Origin: Vreelandella andesensis
Lineage (GTDB): Bacteria; Pseudomonadota; Gammaproteobacteria; Pseudomonadales; Halomonadaceae
Direction: 5' to 3'
Assembly: GCF_003989795.1 (NCBI RefSeq)
Contig: NZ_RZHG01000012.1
Location: 1-64,000, forward strand
Length of the DNA stretch: 64,000 nt
Both the position numbers and the translations under genes were made by a program. This document shows positions 1 to 11,049 of this stretch, piece after piece. Each line of letters begins with the position of its first letter. Positions within the stretch are counted from its first letter, which is position 1. The notes under the pieces were generated by a model. The model was given only the letters and a program-made list of their open reading frames with translations. It had not been told where the DNA came from and ran no database searches.

Positions 1-2677
<2,677 letters not shown>

Positions 2678-2867
2678 GTGTTGTATCCCGCCCGCCGTTT
2701 CAATAATGAAGTTGCCGCTTTAACGAAAGCCAATAAAAGTGAATTTTCATTAACGGCATTTTGAAGCAAGGCTAATCTTGTTGAAGACGGATTCATATTG
2801 TACCGGTGGACAGTATGAACACAGCAATAGAGGGGGCTGACGGAAATGCTGAAATTACAGAGGTCTT

Positions 2868-4688
2868 TTAATGCTCAACAGAGCGTTCAATCACAACGTT
2901 CTGCTCATCAGCCAGGCTAATAACCTCATACGCTTTTATAAGCCCGGCCATCATATTAAGTGCGCCTGAATCATTGTGAAGGTGGCATCGTTGGCAGAAT
3001 TCGTGCGCACGCGCAGCCAGTGCAACGTAGTTTGCCGCCACGGTGGGTGAATCAAATTCTGCCCAATCTCGCTGAATACCAGTGCTTAGCCATTGATGGC
3101 TGATCATCTCAAGCACTTCTGCATGTAGCTTTGCTGATAACGGCCAATGTGAGCCCAGCGTGTCATATACCCAGCCATGCCAGTCGAGTAGCAGTATGTG
3201 ATTGTCTATTGTTGCCATGCGTGCGCTGCTGGGGTTTTGTATCGTTAGATCTTTGGGAATCCTTTCAATCTCACCGGTCATCAACGGCCATAGCTGCATG
3301 AAGCGTTCCACTTGAAAGCGTTGTTGGTCTTCTTGGGTTAGATACCCAAAGTGCAAAGCCTCAATCTTCCTCATTCGTTCAGGCAATGAGGCGAACGTTG
3401 CGGTGTATTGGGTGATGAGTTTGTTCGGCAAAGGCACATGACACATGCATTGGCGCAGCTCATTCATCCAGGGTTTACGCTCTTCAGAGTTTTTCCACTG
3501 GGGAAGTTTGTCCCCTATGTCCAACACGACAAAAGAGCACCAGGACAAATGACCACTCGCTCGCAAAACAGGCACGGTAGAGATGGCTCCATGGCAGTAG
3601 CCACTTACCTCACTCAAAAGCGCGATTTCATGAAGTGCTTCGTTCTCTCGAGCGGGTACATAGCATTTTAACAACACATAGCGAGTGACGCCGTTGCTAT
3701 CCATATCACGTACCAATACGTGCGCGATGGTTCGCCCATACAGTAAACGGCACTGTAAAATTTCAGGGGCACGGTGGCAGTAGTTACGTTCGACTAACCA
3801 TGGCAATAGCCACTGCTTTAGCGTCGCTTGTTCAAAGCGCTGAACAAAATCCGGGGTTAAAAAAAGAGAAACCTGCTGGGAGCGCGGCAAAAGCAGCATA
3901 TTAATCTGCTGAAAATACCTGATGATACTCAAGAAATTCACCAACCCATTGACACTTGCCGCCATTAACTGGCGCATTCCTAGCAGCAGTATGAACAGTG
4001 TTAAAAGCGGGCGCATTGTTCCATTGAGGTAATCCAGGACAATAATTAAAAACCCCAAGGCAAAGCTGATATTGATGACGGTCAGAACGTTCCCTTGCAA
4101 CGCCTCCTGAATTTTCTGCACCCTTTCAAACCGATAGTAGAAGCCAACAATCACCACCAACCCCAAGACACATGACATCGCCAATAGGGCTACCAGAGGA
4201 TGTAGAAAAGCGATCACAAGACAGAAGAGCAGCGCAATTACCGCTGATGACAGAGCACCAATCACAACGCCTAATACGCGTTTTCCCAGTAGTCGATGGT
4301 TGGCAACTAACCGGGTTTTATTCAAATGCCCCAGTATTAAGGCCGAAAGATGGGCAATGGCTTTTTTAACTAACCATTGAAGAAAGGCATAGGTACCAAA
4401 ACACAGCACTGCCAAGACGATTAGTACCGCTATCTTGTCACCGTGGTTATCTGCTCCAGGAACCCAGCCATCTATGCGGCTACGCCCGGTCATTAACACT
4501 TGTAGCAGTTGCCAAGGTAGCACTAGGCTTGCCAACAACATGACCTGACTTACCACCTGCATCAGCAAAATAGCCGCTACACGCCAGCGAAACGGCCACA
4601 GCACTGCACGTGCTAGCGCTGCCATTAAGTCACGAACTTGATCCCCGTGGATCTCCTCGCCTTCACTGTGGGTCGCCAGGTTGCTCAT
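2868..4688 (-). CDS. Membrane protein: ABC-exporter-like transmembrane half fused to a kinase-like domain
   Basis: 606 residues. Residues 25-260 hold about five or six hydrophobic segments (near 36-65, 85-105, 138-162, 165-185, 200-220 and 226-245), arranged like the membrane half of a type I ABC exporter but with no ATP-binding cassette after them. Residues 300-600 look like a protein-kinase or aminoglycoside-phosphotransferase fold. There is a VLLK lysine at 341, a catalytic-loop-like D480-x4-N485, and an LLLDWHG motif with D502 in the position of the metal-binding Asp. The usual HxD histidine is replaced. The ATG overlaps the stop of the preceding HExxH gene (ATGA, 4685-4688), so the two are translationally coupled. 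It is the last of three coupled genes just upstream of the adhesin. I infer a membrane-linked phosphotransferase; the substrate is unknown and no named family is assigned. Confidence 0.7.
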   Translation of the reverse strand: MSNLATHSEGEEIHGDQVRDLMAALARAVLWPFRWRVAAILLMQVVSQVMLLASLVLPWQLLQVLMTGRSRIDGWVPGADNHGDKIAVLIVLAVLCFGTYAFLQWLVKKAIAHLSALILGHLNKTRLVANHRLLGKRVLGVVIGALSSAVIALLFCLVIAFLHPLVALLAMSCVLGLVVIVGFYYRFERVQKIQEALQGNVLTVINISFALGFLIIVLDYLNGTMRPLLTLFILLLGMRQLMAASVNGLVNFLSIIRYFQQINMLLLPRSQQVSLFLTPDFVQRFEQATLKQWLLPWLVERNYCHRAPEILQCRLLYGRTIAHVLVRDMDSNGVTRYVLLKCYVPARENEALHEIALLSEVSGYCHGAISTVPVLRASGHLSWCSFVVLDIGDKLPQWKNSEERKPWMNELRQCMCHVPLPNKLITQYTATFASLPERMRKIEALHFGYLTQEDQQRFQVERFMQLWPLMTGEIERIPKDLTIQNPSSARMATIDNHILLLDWHGWVYDTLGSHWPLSAKLHAEVLEMISHQWLSTGIQRDWAEFDSPTVAANYVALAARAHEFCQRCHLHNDSGALNMMAGLIKAYEVISLADEQNVVIERSVEH

Positions 4689-5707
4689 CGATCAGTCATT
4701 GGTTCAATAAGTTGCATAAAAGCACGTAACTCGTCTGGTTGATCGGCTATCGGCCTATACGTTGAAACCGCATGATACACGGCGGACAAGATGACCTCGT
4801 TGTGTCGTAGGCTGCGTTGTTCTGCCTCTGCCCACTCATACACTGGCCATTGCTCTTGCTGGGCCAGCGCCGCACCAGCCTCATTAAGCGAAGAAAAAAG
4901 CAACGGCAAAAAGGCACTGCCATAAAACTCGCTTTCGGCAACGACTTGGCTACCATCGTGATAATGCTTATCTAAAAGCATCGCGGGAATAGCGTTATCA
5001 CCTAGTGGGTCAACCAGATAAAATAATCGCTGCCAAAAGGGCGCTGCGCTATAGCTCTCTTGCATAACGGCTTCAAGTGCCTCGACATCATCAGGCAAAG
5101 ATTCCCCTTCCTGTGCGTTACCGCGTAATAGCGACTCCGACCAACGGGCCAACCCTTCATGCACCCAGCCTTGCTTGAACATCATGTGCGCGTTCTGGTA
5201 TAAGTGAAACAGTTCATGGGCAGGGGTTACGTTATCAGCAGCATTCACTTGCCCACCCAACGCCATACGAATATGGCAGTCAGGCACGCTAGGGCTTCGT
5301 ACAACTTCATCATACGCTTGCCCACCACGCGTTTGATCGGCACGTAACATCACCATAACGAAGTTTGCATGCTGATAGCGGGGCATAAGTAGCGGTGGTG
5401 TGAGCCCTAGTATTTCACGATACAGAACATCAGCGGCGTTAAGCTGCATTTCTAAGTCATCAAGTTTCGTAGCGCTCTGCGGCCCTTCCTGATCAACTGC
5501 CTCGACAAAGTAGTGAACGCTACCTAAGCCATCAGCATGAGTCGGCTCATTTGCCACTATTTCAAGCGGTGTATCACCCTGCAAGTAATAGCACTTCCCT
5601 GCTTCTGGAGGCGGCTGGGCAACCGCTGGCGGAAGTTTACCCACCATCGTGCAAAACATTAGCAGAGCCGCCCAGCCACGCGGGAATGACGGTAGATTTT
5701 TAATCAT
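4685..5707 (-). CDS. Exported HExxH (gluzincin-like) putative metallopeptidase
   Basis: 340 residues from ATG at 5707. I prefer this start over one at 5761 because MIKNLPSFPRGWAALLMFC... down to Ala-Val-Ala near residue 30 makes a good signal peptide; the longer start would bury it. Residues 164-168 are HELFH, followed by WVHEGLARW with Glu184, the spacing expected for the third zinc ligand of gluzincin peptidases. The protein should therefore be periplasmic or secreted and zinc dependent. The start codon overlaps the stop of the Mur-ligase-like gene by 8 bp and its own stop overlaps the next gene, so all three are probably made together. It is unrelated to the LapG cysteine protease. Its substrate is unknown; the adhesin, its secretion channel or a cell-wall peptide are possibilities from position only. 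Confidence 0.75.
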   Translation of the reverse strand: MIKNLPSFPRGWAALLMFCTMVGKLPPAVAQPPPEAGKCYYLQGDTPLEIVANEPTHADGLGSVHYFVEAVDQEGPQSATKLDDLEMQLNAADVLYREILGLTPPLLMPRYQHANFVMVMLRADQTRGGQAYDEVVRSPSVPDCHIRMALGGQVNAADNVTPAHELFHLYQNAHMMFKQGWVHEGLARWSESLLRGNAQEGESLPDDVEALEAVMQESYSAAPFWQRLFYLVDPLGDNAIPAMLLDKHYHDGSQVVAESEFYGSAFLPLLFSSLNEAGAALAQQEQWPVYEWAEAEQRSLRHNEVILSAVYHAVSTYRPIADQPDELRAFMQLIEPMTDR

Positions 5708-8700
5708 GAGGTAGTTGTGAAAAAAGCGCGTGTAGCCCAACGCTATGAGAGGCCTTAACAAGTACGCAATCGTGCGGCACTAGATGGTCGGTTAGTGCTG
5801 ATTCAAGGGTTTTAACATCCGCGAAATGAAACACGCCAGAAGTCTCTCCACCCAATAGCGATGCCAGCGTTTGGCAATGTTGGCCACACAGCAGTATTTT
5901 CCTAACCGATTGCGCAGCAAGAATTGGAGCAAGCTCTTGATGCAGCCGTTCTGACTCTGCTCCCAGCTCCAGCATGTCGCCAATAATCAATAGCTTTTTA
6001 TCCACCGCCACGGGGAGCGTGGAGAAAGTCTCCAGCGCCATACGCATGGATAAAGGATTGGCATTGTACGATTCATCGTAAAGAGTAATTGGCATTCCAT
6101 AGCACTCTATGGCACGTACCTCTCCTCGCCCTGCTATCGCTTGAAAAGATGCCAAGCGGGTCATGATAGTGTCTAAAGGTAGGTTGTCATGCCTAGCCAC
6201 CGCTATTGCCGCCATGGCGTTTAACAGCATATGACGCCCAGCCGCACGCATGTTGAGCTCATGGGCAGTGCCATCAAACATAATGCGCCCACTACTGCCT
6301 GAAAACTCAAGCAGGCGTATATCTGCGTCAGGATGTTCACCGAAACTGATTACCTGCAAGTGATGGCGCTTCGCCTCTTCAGCCAGGTAGGTATACTGAG
6401 GCATATCACGATAAAGAATAGCGACCCCGTTGGGGGGCATACCCTGAAAGATAAGCCCTTTCTTGCGGGCAATTTCGTCTAACGAGCGGTGATACACCAG
6501 ATGCGACGCAGCGATGTTCGTAATAATGGCAACATCTGGGCGAGCAAGATCTGTATTGTGGGCCATGGAACCGATAGCCATTTCAACCACCCAATAGCGT
6601 GCTTCTTGCGGCATCGAAGCAATGTTCCAAGCAATCCCTATCGGTAAATTAGCACTGCCTTGCGTTTGGCCTATGGCACCGGAGTAACCAAGCGCATGGG
6701 CAAGCATCGCTACCGCCGTTGTTTTCCCTGCACTTCCGGTAATACCGACAACTCGTCCCGCATAATAGCGCCGCTGCCACTGCCCTATCGCCAGGGTCGC
6801 TGCGCGCACGTCGGAGACCTGTAACACAGGCACGCCGATTTCACGATACGCCTCGCTATCATCGCAAACGACGGCGGAAGCACCTTTACTCACCAAAGAC
6901 TTGACTGCGGCGAATGGTAAAAATTTTTTGTTCTTTTCCTTGCCTCCAGCAACCACTACTTGATTTGGTTTAAAGAATTTCGATCGATAACATACACCAT
7001 CTAATAGCCACTCATCAGGCGGGGTTGATATCCATACCCCGCCCGTTGCCGAAGCAATAGCCTTGGCATCCAGCCGGTTCCCTAACGGCAGTTTGGCACT
7101 GGCGTCGTTTGCCTCACGCAGCATTTGCTGATACGCCACCAGTCCAGAAAGATAGTGCTCTACATCGTCAATCCTGACGCGAAAACTGTGATGGCGAATA
7201 AAAAAGCCATCCACGATGGTAGCGGGCGCCTTAAAGTACATTGCTACTTCCGGCCAGAAAAAACCATTCATAAGATAGTTCGCCCTGGCGTGCAGTGCAC
7301 GGTAAAACGCATTGACATCAAAACCATTCAGCACATCAGCTAAGTCTGGGTGTGCTTCCAGCTTGAGCAACGTCTTATGAAACGCCATCGACAGCTCAAG
7401 TAGCGTTGGAAACGTAGTGATCCGCTTGTGAATGAAGTCGACATAACCCGCGATATTGCGCACCGCAAATGCAAAATACTTGCGCTCAGGACGATGGGAG
7501 ACTAATTCATTTGAGCAATACGCAAGCCAATGGTCGTGGGCATTTTCGTGCCCACTAGCAATAAAGTAGTCAAACGCGTTGACCACGCACTCCAGCCAAC
7601 GACTATCGCGGGTATGCTCGTAAAGTCGCATTAGGGCAAAGGCGGCTTCGCCATCGTAATAAATAATTCGCGTCTTTTCTTTAACCGATAAATCCGCCGC
7701 ATTGAGCACATGCACAAAGCTACCATCGGCCTCTTGCATTCGCGTAATTCCTAGCGCTAGTGCATCCGCCAAATACGCATAGCGGTCATCGCTCGTAACC
7801 TGGTGATACTTCACCAACGCAAGAATCGCGACCGCGTTGGCCCCTAACTTGATGATGCCGCCTACGTCCACCACATAGGCGGCGCCTTGGCGATGGATAA
7901 TGAACTGGGAACACAAACCCGAAAGCGCGCTGGAAATTTGCTGGCGGATCGCGCCGAGCTGCTCGGCACTTAAGAGCCCTTGCTCTGCACAGGCCTCGTA
8001 GCCTTCCAGCAAAGCATAAGTACTACTGGCGTGGCGTAATACATTGTAAGTATTAATGCGCCGATCAAAGCAGGGGAAATAGCCGTACACATAGCGGCCA
8101 TCGTCGTTCACCTGTTTGCCCAGAAAACGGCTGGAACGCGCTATCAACTCCCCGGTGGATACCGCCGTTAGCGGAGGAGCCACTCGCCTGCCCCAGCGTC
8201 TCGGCCGCGTCTCCAACGCATGCACGCGGGCATTTTCGCCGCTAACATCCACAAACACACCGGCAGTGGAAAAACTCCACGCTGTCATCGTATCAGCAAA
8301 GTCTGGCATCTGGCTTGAGCCATGACGCGCTTTTATATAGCGCTCTAGGTGCGTTTGATTAACATCGGCATGCGCCACCTGACTTCCAGCATACAAGCAG
8401 GCATTAGCGTTAAGCTCCATCTCTGACAACAAGAGTCGAGGACGTTTTTTGCCCACAAAGGCCAAGCCACTACGGTAATAATTGCGCTTATAGCGCTTAA
8501 TCTCTTGCTTAAGGGCTTGCCAACGCCATTCACGCACCGCAAAGGGCCACTCCACCCTGCACCACACCAACGGATGAATGAACTTTCGCTCAAGTCGCTC
8601 CACCGCCTGTTTCAATGCGGGAAGTAACGCTGCCCAGTGGCCTGCCTGCAAGGTGTTCACATCCAGTTGCACTGAGGTAACTTGCGCGCGATCGTAGCCA

Positions 8701-8891
8701 TCGCTGGCCGAAATCAGCATTAGCTGAGCAAACTCTGCCAACTGTGCATGCCTGCTCAACCACATAGGCATCACCGTTTCGCCGATGCTATCCAACGCGT
8801 GCATCACATCAAGTGTTCGGGCAGCCTGCTCAGTATCTAACGTATTTAATGAGGGTGAGTCTGGCAGTGAAGAACGTTCGTTATCAGGCAT
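5700..8891 (-). CDS. Large fusion: alpha/alpha-toroid-like domain plus MurF-like Mur ligase
   Basis: 1063 residues in at least three parts. Residues 1-240 are not recognised. Residues 245-590 are helical, with repeats such as GGIIKLGANAVAILAL and YYDGEAAFALMRLYEHT, typical of six-hairpin (alpha/alpha) toroid proteins including glycan-active enzymes. Residues 600-710 resemble the MurE/MurF N-terminal substrate domain. From 711 to the end it is a Mur ligase: P-loop GITGSAGKTT (717-726), VVEMAIGSM, TNIAASHL, a DESYNANPLSM motif and GDMLELGAES, all close to MurF. Mur ligases use ATP to join an amino acid or peptide to a carboxylate by an amide bond. Normal MurF is about 450 residues and sits in the dcw cluster, so this is not the housekeeping copy. 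It begins the three-gene coupled set beside the adhesin secretion genes. Substrate and product are unknown. Confidence 0.82.
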   Translation of the reverse strand: MPDNERSSLPDSPSLNTLDTEQAARTLDVMHALDSIGETVMPMWLSRHAQLAEFAQLMLISASDGYDRAQVTSVQLDVNTLQAGHWAALLPALKQAVERLERKFIHPLVWCRVEWPFAVREWRWQALKQEIKRYKRNYYRSGLAFVGKKRPRLLLSEMELNANACLYAGSQVAHADVNQTHLERYIKARHGSSQMPDFADTMTAWSFSTAGVFVDVSGENARVHALETRPRRWGRRVAPPLTAVSTGELIARSSRFLGKQVNDDGRYVYGYFPCFDRRINTYNVLRHASSTYALLEGYEACAEQGLLSAEQLGAIRQQISSALSGLCSQFIIHRQGAAYVVDVGGIIKLGANAVAILALVKYHQVTSDDRYAYLADALALGITRMQEADGSFVHVLNAADLSVKEKTRIIYYDGEAAFALMRLYEHTRDSRWLECVVNAFDYFIASGHENAHDHWLAYCSNELVSHRPERKYFAFAVRNIAGYVDFIHKRITTFPTLLELSMAFHKTLLKLEAHPDLADVLNGFDVNAFYRALHARANYLMNGFFWPEVAMYFKAPATIVDGFFIRHHSFRVRIDDVEHYLSGLVAYQQMLREANDASAKLPLGNRLDAKAIASATGGVWISTPPDEWLLDGVCYRSKFFKPNQVVVAGGKEKNKKFLPFAAVKSLVSKGASAVVCDDSEAYREIGVPVLQVSDVRAATLAIGQWQRRYYAGRVVGITGSAGKTTAVAMLAHALGYSGAIGQTQGSANLPIGIAWNIASMPQEARYWVVEMAIGSMAHNTDLARPDVAIITNIAASHLVYHRSLDEIARKKGLIFQGMPPNGVAILYRDMPQYTYLAEEAKRHHLQVISFGEHPDADIRLLEFSGSSGRIMFDGTAHELNMRAAGRHMLLNAMAAIAVARHDNLPLDTIMTRLASFQAIAGRGEVRAIECYGMPITLYDESYNANPLSMRMALETFSTLPVAVDKKLLIIGDMLELGAESERLHQELAPILAAQSVRKILLCGQHCQTLASLLGGETSGVFHFADVKTLESALTDHLVPHDCVLVKASHSVGLHALFSQLPHD

Positions 8892-8986
8892 TCAATTGCT
8901 CAAAAATAAGGGCTAACAAAAAGCCCAAAATTTAGTGAATACACACCAAAACCTTTCGAAACACTACTCACATTCAGATATATCAG

Positions 8987-9619
8987 TTAGAGCCGTTCTG
9001 AAAAGCGCTCGGCAACGGCTGTTAACTTCAGCATCAACTGCAGGCGGTCTCGAACGGACAACTTTTTAAATATGGCGCTTAGATGGGCTTTTACCGTGCG
9101 TTCAGTGATGTCTAACTGGCGAGCAACTTCCTTATTGGTTGCCCCACGAACAACCGCCAGCGCCACGCCACGCTCGCGCTCCGTCAGCAACTCCAAATAA
9201 TCACCGTGCTGATGACTTTCACTGTTCTGACGGTTTTGCATCGCTTTAAAGGTGCTCCCCATCACTTTTGCGAGCAGCTCTTGACCAACCCACACGCCTT
9301 GATTGGTCACCACCAGAGCCACTTGAATAAGTACGTTAGGTGCCGCCAGTGTATGTACGTATCCACGTGCGCCAAGATCAAGTGCCTTTAGCGCCTCGCG
9401 ATCATTGGGTGCATAGCTAAGCAAAACAACAATGGCTTTTTTGGCCGTTAGCGTAGGAATCAACTCATCCCAGTTGTCGACCATCGTGGTCAACCAAACC
9501 ACATCACTTGACCGCACCTGATCCAACATTTTATCTGGTGTGGTGGCGATACATTCAGGAAAAGCACTTTCCCAGCGTGCTTTAAGGCTACCATCCGTTG
9601 TTACAAACCAATGTTTCAT
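8987..9619 (-). CDS. LuxR-type regulator with a degenerate receiver domain
   Basis: 210 residues from ATG at 9619. This start overlaps the TAA of the HlyD gene (TAATG) and has a GGGGGAG ribosome-binding site a few bases upstream; an upstream ATG at 9646 has no such support. Residues 1-115 look like a receiver fold (ending ALDLGARGYVHTLAAPNVL), but the region where the phosphorylated Asp should be reads VVWLTTMVDNW, so normal phosphorylation is unlikely. Residues 145-200 are a LuxR/GerE helix-turn-helix (LTERERGVALAVVRGATNKEVARQLDITERTVKAHL, given in part). It is the last gene of the secretion operon and probably controls this operon or the adhesin. The input signal cannot be read from sequence. 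Confidence 0.85.
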   Translation of the reverse strand: MKHWFVTTDGSLKARWESAFPECIATTPDKMLDQVRSSDVVWLTTMVDNWDELIPTLTAKKAIVVLLSYAPNDREALKALDLGARGYVHTLAAPNVLIQVALVVTNQGVWVGQELLAKVMGSTFKAMQNRQNSESHQHGDYLELLTERERGVALAVVRGATNKEVARQLDITERTVKAHLSAIFKKLSVRDRLQLMLKLTAVAERFSERL

Positions 9620-11049
9620 TAGCGCTCCCCCATGGAATCTCGCCACGCCCTTAAAACAGGTTTTAGTAAGAACTGCATGACCGTTCTTTTGCCTGTCACA
9701 ATGTCTACCTGTGCCGTCATTCCTGGAATCACCTGAAGGCGCTCGGCAACACTTTCATCTTGCAGGCTGCGAATTCGAACTAAGTAAAACGTATTACCTT
9801 CTTCATCGGTAATCGTGTCTGCGCTGATGTGATCAAGCTCCGCCTGCAAACCACCGTAAATGGCATAGTCATAGGCCGTGAGCTTGATAGTCGCTGGCTG
9901 CCCTGGGTGGAGAAAAGCAATGTCCTGGGGGGCGATGCGGGCTTCAACCAATAGCTGGTCATCGCTGGGCACGATGTCCAACACCTCTTGCCCTGGTTGG
10001 ACTACCCCACCAATCGTGCTGATATGAATACGCTGAATCACACCATCGACAGGCGAGCGTATTTCAGTGAGTCGTACTCTGTCTTGAAGACCTGTGCCTG
10101 ACTGCTGAAGTGCGTTTAAATCTCCTAACGTCTGAGCAAGATCATTTCGCCACTCGCTTCTGCGTTCAGCACCCAACTCAAGTAGCTGCCCCTCTGCTTC
10201 TTCTACTCCTGCTTCTAAACGTGAAACAGCAGCAGCAGCTTGGTTGCGTTCACCTGTAGCCCGCGACACGTCACGCTGTAGGCGCAGCACTTCAACTTCT
10301 GAGACCGCACCTGAGGCAAGTAACGGGCGAGTTAAGTTAAGCTCTTGCCCTGCCATATTGGCTTCACGCTGAGCGGTGTCACGTCGTGCTTGGGCTTCCC
10401 GGAGCTCTTCTCGGCGCTGCCGGATACGATCATTGAGCACGTTTTCCTGTTCGCGTAACTCTTCGCGGCGGCTTTCATACACTTCTCGCTCCTGCATAAC
10501 GATATCAGGCACTGCTTGGCGCAACTCTTCAGAAGGCTCAAATGCAGTTCCCGTGGCTAACGCCCGCAGCCGCTCTGCCCGGGCTTCAAGCGCAAAACGC
10601 TGAGCACGATTTTCGCGAAAATCAGAAACGAAACGCGTTGGGTCAATTTGCATTAACACATCGCCAGCACTAACTACCTGCCCTTCTCGCACCATGATCT
10701 GCTCTATCACACCGCCGTCAAACGACTGAACACGCTGCAATTGGCTTGCTGGAATGACGCGCCCCGAGCCACGGGTGACTTCGTCGATAGCAGCTACCGA
10801 CGCCCAGACCACAAGTACAATGATGGTTAGTAAGACGGTATACAGAAATAACCGCGCGCGAATCGGTTCTTGCTGCATACGCGCCCAGTCGGTGTCACTC
10901 GCCCAATCACGACTGAGATGCGCGGAGGTGACACGACGAGCAAAGAGTCGGTCCATAAATGGCCGAAATGGCTTTTGGCCTTTTTCAGAAAACCGACCAA
11001 TCGCTTCAAAACCTTTTTGCTCGGTGGTAGGCGCTTTTTTCTTGGCCAT
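9619..11049 (-). CDS. lapC: HlyD-family periplasmic adaptor of the adhesin type I secretion system
   Basis: 476 residues. A basic cytoplasmic start is followed by one transmembrane helix near residues 65-88 (LFLYTVLLTIIVLVVWAS), then a lipoyl-like half (GEVxxAG-like IMVREGQVVSAGDVLMQIDP), a long coiled coil of about residues 150-310 rich in Glu/Arg/Gln, and a second half with IRSPVDGVIQRIHISTIGGVV and the beta-barrel ending GMTAQVDIVTGKRTVMQFLL. This is the membrane-fusion protein that joins the inner-membrane ABC transporter to the TolC-like channel. The ATG overlaps the stop of the ABC gene (TAATG at 11049). The symbol is by analogy with Pseudomonas Lap systems. Confidence 0.92.
   Translation of the reverse strand: MAKKKAPTTEQKGFEAIGRFSEKGQKPFRPFMDRLFARRVTSAHLSRDWASDTDWARMQQEPIRARLFLYTVLLTIIVLVVWASVAAIDEVTRGSGRVIPASQLQRVQSFDGGVIEQIMVREGQVVSAGDVLMQIDPTRFVSDFRENRAQRFALEARAERLRALATGTAFEPSEELRQAVPDIVMQEREVYESRREELREQENVLNDRIRQRREELREAQARRDTAQREANMAGQELNLTRPLLASGAVSEVEVLRLQRDVSRATGERNQAAAAVSRLEAGVEEAEGQLLELGAERRSEWRNDLAQTLGDLNALQQSGTGLQDRVRLTEIRSPVDGVIQRIHISTIGGVVQPGQEVLDIVPSDDQLLVEARIAPQDIAFLHPGQPATIKLTAYDYAIYGGLQAELDHISADTITDEEGNTFYLVRIRSLQDESVAERLQVIPGMTAQVDIVTGKRTVMQFLLKPVLRAWRDSMGER

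Noticed and set aside
5700..8891. Housekeeping MurF
   Set aside because: It is more than twice the usual length, fused to a toroid-like domain and away from the dcw cluster; the normal murF should be elsewhere.
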